From Syntrophaceae bacterium UBA1163 (GTDB lineage Bacteria > Desulfobacterota > BSN033 > UBA1163), in the NCBI GenBank assembly GCA_002311635.1, contig DBZJ01000052.1:1-42957 (forward strand): a stretch of DNA of 42,957 nt, in the 5' to 3' direction. Below are positions 9,245 to 19,498 of the stretch, one piece after another. A model generated the notes under the pieces. That model saw nothing but the letters and a program-made list of their open reading frames with translations. It made no database searches and was not told where the DNA came from. Positions within the stretch are counted from its first letter, which is position 1. Each line of letters starts with the position of its first letter. A program made the position numbers and the translations under genes.

Positions 9245-10300
9245 ATGTGGCGAGGGGTGATTCGAGAGTACTGGGACTTTTTACCTGTTACGAAAGAGGA
9301 ATCCATCATCACCTTGCTCGAAGGAGACACCCCGCTCATCCCTTCCTCTCGGATCCAGAAGGAGGTGATTTCTGGGGTTGACCTCTATTTTAAGTATGAA
9401 GGTCTCAATCCCACAGGTTCTTTCAAGGATCGAGGGATGACCGTGGCTGTTTCCATGGCAAAAGAAGCGGCTTCCAAAGCGGTCATCTGTGCCTCCACGG
9501 GAAACACCTCCGCCTCGGCAGCCGCTTATGCTGCGAAGGCGGGGATGAAAGCCTATGTTCTCATTCCCGCAGGAAAGATCGCCCTCGGCAAGTTGTCTCA
9601 AGCGATGGCCCACGGGGCCCAGGTCATCCAGATCGAAGGGAACTTTGACGAGGCCCTGCACATCGTCAGAGAAATTTCCGAGACAGAACCCGTCACCCTG
9701 GTCAACTCCCTCAATCCCTATCGGATTGAAGGCCAGAAGACAGCTTCTTTTGAGATCATTGACCACCTTGGATTTGTTCCGACTTACCATTGCCTCCCTG
9801 TCGGCAACGCGGGCAACATCACCGCTTATTGGAAAGGTTACAAAGAATACTGGGAAAAGGGGAGAATAGATGGGCTTCCAAAGATGTTGGGATTTCAGGC
9901 GGAGGGAGCGGCACCCATTGTCAGAGGAAAAGTTATTGAAAAGCCTGAAACCATTGCCACGGCTATCCGAATCGGGAACCCGGCCAGTTGGAAGCAAGCC
10001 GTGGCAGCCCGGGATGAATCCGGAGGCCTAATCGACATCGTGACCGATGATGAGATTCTCGAGGCTTATCGGATGATGGCAAGCCTGGAGGGGATCTTCT
10101 GCGAACCCGCTTCGGCAGCCTCCTTGGCCGGCGTGATCAAGCTTCATCGGAAAGGTTTTTTTAAGAAAGGAGATGTGGCGGTGTTGACGATTACGGGGCA
10201 TGGTCTGAAGGATCCGGACATCGCCATCCGAGTCTCCCAGAAACCCGTTTCCCTTCCTCCCAGGAAAGAAGAAGTCCTGAAATACCTCGATCTCTCATAA
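9245..10300 (+). CDS. thrC: threonine synthase
   Basis: Converts O-phosphohomoserine to threonine with PLP. The 351-residue protein is the short form, with the family features GDTPLIPSSRI, the PLP lysine in NPTGSFKDRGM (Lys61), CASTGNTSASAAAYAAKAG, and the phosphate-binding glycine loop LPVGNAGN. The ATG at 9245 has GGGG 7 bases upstream. A TTG 18 bases earlier lies inside the seven-base repeat and is not favoured. No GHMP-type homoserine kinase gene (thrB) lies next to hom or thrC, so the phosphate donor step must be encoded elsewhere. Confidence 0.95.
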   Translation: MWRGVIREYWDFLPVTKEESIITLLEGDTPLIPSSRIQKEVISGVDLYFKYEGLNPTGSFKDRGMTVAVSMAKEAASKAVICASTGNTSASAAAYAAKAGMKAYVLIPAGKIALGKLSQAMAHGAQVIQIEGNFDEALHIVREISETEPVTLVNSLNPYRIEGQKTASFEIIDHLGFVPTYHCLPVGNAGNITAYWKGYKEYWEKGRIDGLPKMLGFQAEGAAPIVRGKVIEKPETIATAIRIGNPASWKQAVAARDESGGLIDIVTDDEILEAYRMMASLEGIFCEPASAASLAGVIKLHRKGFFKKGDVAVLTITGHGLKDPDIAIRVSQKPVSLPPRKEEVLKYLDLS

Positions 10301-10318
10301 CCTTCCTCAGTCTTCCCC

Positions 10319-10798
10319 GAAAACTACACTTATGAAGTGAACTCGACCCGTGCAAGAGGGGGTATAGCTGAGATCCTCCACAGAATGGTCCCTATCCTTG
10401 AGGAACTTGGCGTCGATGCGGAGTGGAAGGTTATCCAGAGGGAATTAAGATTTTTGGACGTCACAGGAAAGATCCATGGCGTCCTTCAGGGCTATGCGGA
10501 GGCGATTACTAAGGAAATCCGGCAATACCATTTTGAGATGAGTAGGAAAAATGCCGAAGGATGCGAACTCGATACCAATGCCGTTCTCATCCATCACCCG
10601 TAGTCAGCCCCTCTTATTCAATTCGGGAAAAAAAGGCAGGGGCACTCACTCAATAATCCCCATCTGGCAAAGCGAAGGGGTGAGAAGGCAAGAGAGTATG
10701 TCCGAACCAATTTCCTGATCACGAGGCAAATCATAGACTATCTCTCTCTGCAACTTCTTGGACAACAAACGAAGGAACATTGTAGAATTGTCGCCTGA
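10319..10798 (+). pseudogene. remnant of a trehalose synthase-like (TreT) glycosyltransferase
   Basis: The frame reads VNSTRARGGIAEILHRMVPI then LEELGVDAEWKVI, the characteristic N-terminus of TreT-type GT4 glycosyltransferases, and continues for ~95 residues to VLIHHP. There it meets an in-frame TAG at 10601, where the family normally has a Gln in an HDPQP-type motif. In the same frame after the stop come SAPLIQFGKKR and then AREYVRTNFLITRQIIDYLSL, which matches the family's C-terminal end. About 250-300 central codons are therefore missing by deletion, and one nonsense change is present. Intact relatives are about 400 residues. An 88-residue ORF from the GTG at 10337 would be called here, but it is unlikely to encode a working enzyme. 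Confidence 0.7.
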
Positions 10799-10813
10799 AG
10801 AGAGCTTCTTCAG
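10795..10813. terminator. weak hairpin between converging genes
   Basis: CTGAAGA and TCTTCAG form a 7-base-pair stem with a 5-base loop between the treT-like remnant and the end of the reverse-strand phospholipase D gene. No T-run follows on either strand, so a terminator role is only possible. Confidence 0.2.
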
Positions 10814-10845
10814 CTATCTCTCGAGAAAATCCTAAGGGAGTCTCC

Positions 10846-12258
10846 TCACAACCAGTACTGCAACAGTCGTGCTAACCATTCCTTCACCCGTTCACCAGCG
10901 GATCTTTTTTTCCACTGATCTAAACGGATTTGATGAGAGTCCTCGATGTCTTTTTCAAATAGGGCCTCCATCTGGGCTGCGAATTCGCGACCGAGGATGA
11001 CTGCGTTCACCTCGTCGTTTCTTAAAAAACTCCATAAATCCATGTTGGTCGACCCGATCGTAGACCAGACCCCGTCAATGACGGCCGTCTTTGCGTGGAG
11101 CATCGCGTCCTTGCGTTCATACAGCTTGACCCCTGATTTCAGAAGGTGCGTGTAATGGGATCGGCCCGCGTAAAAAGCCGTCATCTCATCGCTGATACTC
11201 GGAAGGGTAATCTTCACGTCCACGCCGCGCTTGGCCGCCCCCGTTAGAGCTTCTAATGTCTGCTTATCGGGCACAAAATAGGGCGTCGTTAGATGGATGA
11301 AATTCTGCGCGTAAGTGAAGGCGGCGACGTACATGATATAGGTGATCCGGTTTTCCTGACCAGGGCTGCTGCCCACCACCTCGATGAGATCGCTCCCTTC
11401 CCGTTTGAGGGCCGGAAAGTAATCTTTTTGGGGGAGCTCAGGTCCTTTCTGCCTTGCCCAGGTCTCTAAGAAGAGCTTCTGGAACTCAGCGACTGCGGGC
11501 CCCTCGATTTGGACATGAGTATCGCGCCAGGCCCCTTCAATTTTCTTTTCGTGTTCTCCAGCCGAAAGGCTGCTGCTGGAATAAACCCGGCTGATATTGA
11601 CGCCGCCGGTAAAAGCCACGGAACCATCGACGATCAGAATCTTTCTGTGGTCTCGATGCGTAAGCAGCCACTTTTTTCGAGCTTTCGCAGGATTAATAGG
11701 ATTGTATTCGAGTGCCAGAATTCCGCCGTCTCTTAAACGCTGAAAGAAAGCAGCAGGAGTATTCAAGCATCCAAGGCTATCATAGATTAAATTCACCTGG
11801 ACTCCCTCTGATCGCTTTTGTAAGAGCAGATCTGCAAACCTGCGGCCTACTTCGTCATCTTCAAAAATGAATGTTTCCAGGTTGATATGATCTTTGGCAT
11901 TCGCAATGGCCTTAAACATTGCCGCGTAGGTCGCCGGTCCATCGATGAGCACGGTCACCTTGTTTCCTGCCACCAGAGGGCTTCCGCTGATGGATTCGAT
12001 CAGGGCAACCTGGCGCTCCAGAATGTCTGTCGGCCCCTCTTGCCTTTTCAACCGTTCCATGACCGCCTTGCTAAGCGTAGGAGAGAGCTGCCCATGGGGG
12101 CCGACGATCTCGGGCGTGCTCTCTTTCTCGACGTCTAATCGTCGATAGACCTCTTCGAACCGTGGCAAGCTAGCGCAACCTGCGAAGGTGAGTAAAGAGG
12201 AGAGACAGAGGAGTGAGAAGAGGGATCGGAACAGTGGGCTACGATCAGGATTTTTCAT
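10846..12258 (-). CDS. phospholipase D / cardiolipin synthase-like lipoprotein
   Basis: A 470-residue protein with two HKD catalytic motifs, HRKILIVD at residue 204 and HAKTAVID at 388, each followed by the usual G(S/G)xN segment (FTGGVNIS, IGSTNMD). This arrangement is that of bacterial cardiolipin synthases and PLD-type phosphatidyltransferases. The N-terminus from the chosen ATG has a hydrophobic stretch ending in TFAGC, a lipobox with Cys28, so it is probably an envelope lipoprotein rather than the two-helix inner-membrane form. A longer ORF extends 29 codons upstream, but the lipoprotein signal supports the start at 12258. It follows the small membrane-protein gene on the same strand by 46 bases. 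Confidence 0.85.
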   Translation of the reverse strand: MKNPDRSPLFRSLFSLLCLSSLLTFAGCASLPRFEEVYRRLDVEKESTPEIVGPHGQLSPTLSKAVMERLKRQEGPTDILERQVALIESISGSPLVAGNKVTVLIDGPATYAAMFKAIANAKDHINLETFIFEDDEVGRRFADLLLQKRSEGVQVNLIYDSLGCLNTPAAFFQRLRDGGILALEYNPINPAKARKKWLLTHRDHRKILIVDGSVAFTGGVNISRVYSSSSLSAGEHEKKIEGAWRDTHVQIEGPAVAEFQKLFLETWARQKGPELPQKDYFPALKREGSDLIEVVGSSPGQENRITYIMYVAAFTYAQNFIHLTTPYFVPDKQTLEALTGAAKRGVDVKITLPSISDEMTAFYAGRSHYTHLLKSGVKLYERKDAMLHAKTAVIDGVWSTIGSTNMDLWSFLRNDEVNAVILGREFAAQMEALFEKDIEDSHQIRLDQWKKRSAGERVKEWLARLLQYWL

Positions 12259-12304
12259 GATGGCTATCCCTGGCGAAAGCTGTCTGTCCGATGCCAATAG
12301 TTTC

Positions 12305-12529
12305 CTATGGCCTCTTGACACCGATAATGACCAAGACGATTCCAACCGTAAGGATCGGTCCTCCCAAAACAGGTGGCAAGGGAATCGTTTTCCTCACCTC
12401 TTGGGTGGCCTCGAGTGGGCCGATAACGATACGCTCCTCACGGATCGTATAGGGAATCCCGTGGTAGGCGAGCGACAGAACCCCGATAAGGATAAGAGCG
12501 ATTCCCAGAAAAATAATGATCCATTTCAT
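12305..12529 (-). CDS. small two-helix membrane protein
   Basis: A 74-residue protein with a hydrophobic N-terminal helix (WIIIFLGIALILIGVLSLAY), a polar middle (YTIREERIVIGPLEAT), and a second helix (ILTVGIVLVIIGV) ending in VKRP. The ATG at 12529 has TGAGG 6 bases upstream; a TTG four codons earlier is possible. I do not recognise a named domain with certainty. It sits just upstream of the phospholipase D-like gene and probably shares its transcript. Confidence 0.6.
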   Translation of the reverse strand: MKWIIIFLGIALILIGVLSLAYHGIPYTIREERIVIGPLEATQEVRKTIPLPPVLGGPILTVGIVLVIIGVKRP

Positions 12530-12615
12530 GGCAAGCCTCAATACCCCCCAACCGTCCTTTACTAAAGGGAAGGTGTGAAAAAATCGTTCCCAAGTGCAAA
12601 GGGCGGGCAGGGATG

Positions 12616-12781
12616 TCGAAAAAGTTTTACAGCGGTACCCCTTTACGCTAACTACTCACGACGAACAACCTTAACGCATGGTGAATACTTACAGACTTTT
12701 GTTAGTTTTACCCTCTCAAATGATCGCATTTGTAAAACTTTGGAGATATCATTGCCCGACCTCATCCCCGAACTTTTTCGA
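12616..12781. repeat. nested long-range inverted repeats in a gene-free gap
   Basis: TCGAAAAAGTT (12616-12626) is an exact inverted copy of AACTTTTTCGA (12771-12781). The overlapping AAAGTTTTACA (12621-12631) is an exact inverted copy of TGTAAAACTTT (12731-12741). The two pairs share a left arm and could form alternative hairpins. The gap (12542-12805) holds no convincing gene. It may be a decayed mobile element or regulatory structure. Confidence 0.4.
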
Positions 12782-12805
12782 AGCTTCAAAGGGTGAGGAG
12801 GATTT

Positions 12806-13843
12806 CTAAGATTTTGGAGTCCCGCCTTTTATATACACGGTTCGAGTGGCAAAGGGTATTTCGATTCCCTCAAGTCGGTACCGTTGATGAAGCCGTTTCA
12901 TGAACTCATGAACGATCAGGTATTGGGCCGCATACTCCTTCGCTCGGAGAATGACCGTGAAATTGATGCTGGACTCAGCGAAGGTGTTGTAACGAATGAA
13001 GGGTTGGAATTCGCTGACCGCCCCTTCTGTCGCCTGAAGAACTTCTTCGGCCACTTCGATGGTCACCTTTTCCACCTTCTCAAGGTCGCTCAGATAAGCA
13101 ACGCCCACGTTGACGAGGACCGCTAATTCCGACTCAGGGAGATGGAAGTTGGTCACGAGGCTGCTCACCAGTTTATTGTTGGGGACGATCAAGGTATTAT
13201 TGGAGAGCATTCTGATCCGCACGTTCCTCCACCCGATTCGTTCGACGTAACCCTCTTTCCCCGCCTCGAGTTGAATATAGTCTCCGATCCGCACCGGCTT
13301 ATTTGAAACGATATATGCCCAAGAGAAAAAATTTGAGAGGGTGTCCTGCATGGCAAGTCCGATCACCACTCCTCCGATTCCCAAAGACGCGATAAAGGGA
13401 GTAATCGTGATCTTGAGACTGTCGAGGATAATGAGGAGGATAAAGATGAGAAGGATGCTTCGGTAGATCGCCTTGACCAATCCTTCTGAGGAAGCGATCA
13501 TCTCCAACTTCTTGCCGTATCGCCGTAGAACTTGTATCATCAACTTGTCTACGAAGACATAAACGGCCAGGGCGAAGAGGATGAGCACAACGGCATCCGT
13601 GTATTTCTCCCATTTGGCAGGAACGGGAGGAATGGCATCGAGGAAGAGTTTCAAGCCGAGGACGAGGATAAATAGGATGAGCGGCGTTCCCAAAACGGAT
13701 GAAAGGATTTTATTAAAAAGCCGCTGGTCTTGATCCCCCTTTTTACCCAAATAGCATACGAAGGCCCGGACAATGATAAAAGTCAGCACAATCCAAATGA
13801 AAAAGCCCGCTGACGGAATTCCCCATTCATAAAGAAGTTTCAT
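12806..13843 (-). CDS. MscS-family mechanosensitive ion channel
   Basis: A 345-residue inner-membrane protein with about five transmembrane segments before the conserved pore helix GIGGVVIGLAMQDTLSNFFS (about 175-195). The MscS beta domain follows (VRIGDYIQLEAGKEGYVERI, then RNVRIRMLSNNTLIVPNNKL), with a C-terminal alpha/beta domain after it. Such channels release solutes on hypo-osmotic shock. Its ATG overlaps the stop codon of the treY-like remnant (ATGA), which suggests translational coupling to that gene before it decayed. Confidence 0.93.
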   Translation of the reverse strand: MKLLYEWGIPSAGFFIWIVLTFIIVRAFVCYLGKKGDQDQRLFNKILSSVLGTPLILFILVLGLKLFLDAIPPVPAKWEKYTDAVVLILFALAVYVFVDKLMIQVLRRYGKKLEMIASSEGLVKAIYRSILLIFILLIILDSLKITITPFIASLGIGGVVIGLAMQDTLSNFFSWAYIVSNKPVRIGDYIQLEAGKEGYVERIGWRNVRIRMLSNNTLIVPNNKLVSSLVTNFHLPESELAVLVNVGVAYLSDLEKVEKVTIEVAEEVLQATEGAVSEFQPFIRYNTFAESSINFTVILRAKEYAAQYLIVHEFMKRLHQRYRLEGIEIPFATRTVYIKGGTPKS

Positions 13844-14214
13844 ATCCCCTCCAACACGGCCACTGGAAAATTCGCAAATATCTGACCGAGGATTAATCGG
13901 TTCTTCCCATCCCGCTCTGAGGCATCGACCCTTTCACCAGTAAAGATATTTCTGAATCTTTCCGCAACGATTTCGCTCGGTATACCAACCGATGAATCTC
14001 CCCATACTTCCGTCCCCAGCGGCACTTCGTGCATCTGCGTCAGGCGCGCTACGAATCTGGGAACGATGGCCAATACCACTTCCCCTTGCCCCTGCCTTGC
14101 GAAAGCACAGATGTCCTCCTTCAGGTCTCCGTCGCTCGCCAATGGAATATAGCTCCTCGAAGCGGTTGCTCCCAGCTCTAACGTCCACGGTTTCTTGGGC
14201 TTCTTGGATATCAC
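13840..14214 (-). pseudogene. C-terminal remnant of maltooligosyltrehalose synthase (TreY-like)
   Basis: The 124 residues match only the C-terminal end of TreY (GH13): SYIPLASDGDLKEDICAFAR, then VVLAIVPRFVARL, TEVWGDSSVGIP, RFRNIFTGERV and IFANFPVAVLEGI. TreY is normally about 700-950 residues, so the catalytic barrel is missing. The frame runs open a short way upstream (SLKYWCKTRDIF, possibly the family's segment before the Y-x-PL motif) and then collides with the 3' end of the DUF3096 gene at 14268. The GTG at 14214 is merely the first start-like codon. The stop overlaps the mscS start by ATGA. A functional stand-alone domain cannot be excluded, but decay is more likely. Confidence 0.65.
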
Positions 14215-14267
14215 GTCGAATATGTCTCTGGTTTTGCACCAATATTTTAGAGACAGAAGAGCCGATT

Positions 14268-14405
14268 TTAACGACGCATCAGGCCTAAGAGGCCGACAAC
14301 GGTCAGGTACACCGCAACAATGAGGTTTAATAATCCGGGCATGATGAGAATCAGTATCCCGGCGATTAAGGAAAGTAGTGGTTGATGAATGGGGGGTAAT
14401 TTCAC
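14268..14405 (-). CDS. DUF3096 membrane microprotein, copy 1
   Basis: A 45-residue protein starting at GTG with AAAGGAGG 6 bases upstream. It reads IHQPLLSLIAGILILIMPGL, LNLIVAVYLTVVGLLGLM and ends RR, i.e. two hydrophobic helices around a Pro-Gly/Asn turn, the DUF3096 pattern. It is paralogous to the neighbouring gene (LSLIAGILILI and NxIVAxYL shared). The function is unknown. It reads toward the treY remnant and mscS. Confidence 0.75.
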   Translation of the reverse strand: MKLPPIHQPLLSLIAGILILIMPGLLNLIVAVYLTVVGLLGLMRR

Positions 14406-14498
14406 GTCACGCCTCCTTTCTTGGGTATGAAATGAGAACGGAAATTCCTCTTCGCTCTCTCCCGCGTCCTGCGACCTCGGATAAGCAATCCGCCAGCG

Positions 14499-14636
14499 CT
14501 AACGAAGCAAACCTACAATGCCTGCGATAATTAAATAGATCGCCACAATAAAGTTCAGGAGCCTTGGGAAAATCAGGATGAGTATCCCGGCGATGAGGGA
14601 GAGAATCGGCTGGTGCATCGTCATGACCGTTGTCAT
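14499..14636 (-). CDS. DUF3096 membrane microprotein, copy 2
   Basis: A 45-residue protein. A longer ORF begins at 14687, but GGAAGGAG sits 6 bases before the ATG at 14636, so that start is preferred. It reads MHQPILSLIAGILILIFPRL, then LNFIVAIYLIIAGIVGLLR: two hydrophobic helices, DUF3096-like, exactly as long as copy 1, which lies 93 bases downstream. The tandem duplication is clear from protein and DNA (shared ATCCCGGCGAT on the forward strand). Confidence 0.8.
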   Translation of the reverse strand: MTTVMTMHQPILSLIAGILILIFPRLLNFIVAIYLIIAGIVGLLR

Positions 14637-14689
14637 TATGAACTCCTTCCATGAAGATGGTTTTTTAGAAATGAGGCAGCTATTCATTA

Positions 14690-15230
14690 GGCTACTAAAG
14701 CCGACCGGAGAAGCCTATGGGGTTAACAGTGTATTTTGTGTCGCGGAACTTTGCATTTTAAGAGGAAGTTTTAGGATACTGCCCATGAGAAAGAAAGGCT
14801 CTTTGGGCATTCGTGCGAGTGTCTGAGAATTTCAAGCTTTTTCGGAGACCGTGCTGGGAAGGGAGTTTATTCGCGGCTTCTTAAGTGATAAAACAATAAA
14901 TTTGGCGGCACCAATTTTCATTCATAAACAATTGCTCGAGGCACAAGATAGTTTGCATGGAGACAGAGATGTGATTGCGAACGAAACGCAGCCAGCCCTG
15001 AGATGGCCCGTCGTCCGGCCATAGTGGGTTCCTCACAATGACTGCCATTGGTCTTTCAAAGTGGACTGCTTTATGCGCCCCCTTTAATAATTGCAGGTCG
15101 GAACTTACGTTTTCCGACCAACTATTTCTTGGGTCCATCTTGAAAAACGGTTGATATCAAGGTAAATTTGAGTGGCTATTTTAGAAGGAGTTGCGTTGAC
15201 TCTTCCATGAAGAGAAGTTAATCCGTTCAG
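14690..15230. other. 541-base gap without a recognised gene
   Basis: This divergent gap lies between the DUF3096 genes (reverse) and the deacetylase gene (forward). An 85-codon reverse-strand frame at 14881-15138 has no recognisable domain, signal or good ribosome site. No RNA gene or strong promoter was seen. Confidence 0.5.
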
Positions 15231-16358
15231 ATGACGACAGCCTTTATCTATACTGACGCCTATCTTGATTATGATTATGGGCCCACTCATCCTCTTCAAG
15301 TCATCCGGCTTAAGTTGACCCACGATCTTGTCAAGGCCTACGGACTCCTCGACCTCCCTTCCGTTCAATTTATTTCCACCATCAAAGCTGAAGAAAAAGA
15401 TCTAACCGTTTTTCACAGCGAGGACTATTTGAATATACTGAGACAGGCGAATGAAGGACACCTTTTGGAGACCGCCTACTCCTACGGACTGGGACCGGGA
15501 GATAACCCCGTCTTCCAGGGGCTTTATAACTGGTCACTTCTGGTAACAGGGGCCACACTTCAGGCAGTGGATTTTGTTGCAGAGGGAAAGGGCGAGGTCG
15601 CTTTTAACATCGCGGGAGGGCTTCACCATGCCATGGGGGGGCGTGCTTCTGGATTCTGCTATATCAACGATCCAGTTATTGGGATTATGAAACTTCTGAG
15701 GCTGGGGAAGAGAGTGGTCTATATTGATATCGATGCGCATCATGGGGATGGCGTTCAGGAAGCGTTCTATGAAACCAACCGGGTTTTGACGATTTCACTC
15801 CACGAGACCGGATACACGCTCTTTCCAGGAACCGGTTTTGAGCACGAGATTGGAAAAGGGGAGGGAGAGGGATATTCCGTCAATCTTCCTTTCCCTCCCG
15901 GTACCGATGATGAAGTCTACTCTTGGGCCTTTGAGGAGGTTGTCCCTGGACTTGTCCAGGCCTTCAAACCTGACGTAGTGGTGACCCAATTGGGGGTCGA
16001 TACGTTTTATAACGACCCTTTAACAAATCTTCACCTCTCCCTATCCGGGTATGAAAGAGTTCTCAGGAAAATCAAAGATCTGGCTCCGAGATGGGTGGCT
16101 TTAGGGGGAGGAGGGTATAACATTTCTAATGTGGCACGAGCGTGGACTTTGGCATGGGCGGTCATGAACGGAGTGGAGTTGAATGAGGAGCTTCCAGAAT
16201 CCTTCCTGAAGGAGGCAGTGAAAATCGGATTTGAGGGAAAAGATCTCAAAGGGCATCTGAGACTCCCTGTGCGCAACCAGAATAAGGAGAGTCAAATGGA
16301 GATGGAAAGAGTGGTCCGATATATAAAAGAGACGGTCCTTCCCAAGGTTAAAGGTTAA
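15231..16358 (+). CDS. acuC: histone deacetylase-family protein, AcuC-like
   Basis: A 375-residue zinc-dependent deacetylase of the class I / AcuC type, which in bacteria removes acetyl groups from acetyl-CoA synthetase and other proteins. The active-site landmarks are NIAGGLHHAMGGRASGFCYI, the metal site DIDAHHGDGVQEAF, SLHETGYTLFPGTG and QLGVDTFYNDPLTNL. Length is normal. The ribosome site is weak (GAAGTTAATCC), and the start follows the family's N-terminal IYTDAYLDYDYGPTHPLQ. It is the last intact gene before the apgM-pyrG pair. Confidence 0.92.
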   Translation: MTTAFIYTDAYLDYDYGPTHPLQVIRLKLTHDLVKAYGLLDLPSVQFISTIKAEEKDLTVFHSEDYLNILRQANEGHLLETAYSYGLGPGDNPVFQGLYNWSLLVTGATLQAVDFVAEGKGEVAFNIAGGLHHAMGGRASGFCYINDPVIGIMKLLRLGKRVVYIDIDAHHGDGVQEAFYETNRVLTISLHETGYTLFPGTGFEHEIGKGEGEGYSVNLPFPPGTDDEVYSWAFEEVVPGLVQAFKPDVVVTQLGVDTFYNDPLTNLHLSLSGYERVLRKIKDLAPRWVALGGGGYNISNVARAWTLAWAVMNGVELNEELPESFLKEAVKIGFEGKDLKGHLRLPVRNQNKESQMEMERVVRYIKETVLPKVKG

Positions 16359-16380
16359 TCTTGCAGCCCTCCCTAAAATT

Positions 16381-16396
16381 TGGCATGCCTTTTGCT
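16381..16396 (+). promoter_or_regulatory. sigma-54 (RpoN) -24/-12 promoter-like site
   Basis: TGGCATGCCTTTTGCT differs from the consensus TGGCACGNNNNTTGCW at one base only. The invariant GG (16382-16383) and GC (16394-16395) are exactly 12 bases apart. It lies in the gap before the apgM-like gene, with a predicted start of transcription near 16407. The window encodes RpoN itself. Confidence 0.6.
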
Positions 16397-16415
16397 AATG
16401 TTTTTCGCTTTTGAT

Positions 16416-16444
16416 TTGACATTTGTAAGTTTTTGGTATATTTA
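16416..16444 (+). promoter_or_regulatory. sigma-70-like promoter before the apgM-like gene
   Basis: A perfect TTGACA (16416-16421) is followed after 17 bases by TATTTA (16439-16444); TATATT at 15-base spacing overlaps it. It lies directly downstream of the sigma-54-like site and would start RNA about 15 bases before the ATG at 16467. Confidence 0.5.
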
Positions 16445-16466
16445 GAGGTTTTGAGGATGTTGGGAA

Positions 16467-19426
<2,960 letters not shown>

Positions 19427-19434
19427 TGTTCACC

Positions 19435-19472
19435 CCCTCTTAACCCTCCCCCCTCGAGGGGGAGGGAGAGGG
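19435..19472. repeat. G+C-rich hairpin between pyrG and kdsD
   Basis: It is centred on the perfect palindrome CCCCCTCGAGGGGG (19449-19462). The arms extend to CCCT/AGGG after one bulge and then to CCCTCT/AGAGGG (19435-19440 with 19467-19472). No T-run follows; the G-rich right flank leads straight into the AAGGAG ribosome site of kdsD. Confidence 0.6.
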
Positions 19473-19498
19473 TGGGGGGGAAAAGGAGACCTGCATCA

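Noticed and set aside
10601..10603. Programmed readthrough or recoding of the TAG in the treT-like frame
   Set aside because: The central catalytic region is absent, so readthrough would not restore an enzyme. Ordinary decay explains it.
12575..12796. 73-codon forward frame between the small membrane protein and mscS
   Set aside because: It runs through the inverted repeats, has no ribosome site and no recognisable motif.
14881..15138. 85-codon reverse-strand frame in the gap before acuC
   Set aside because: No domain, signal peptide or good ribosome site is visible; the composition looks non-coding.
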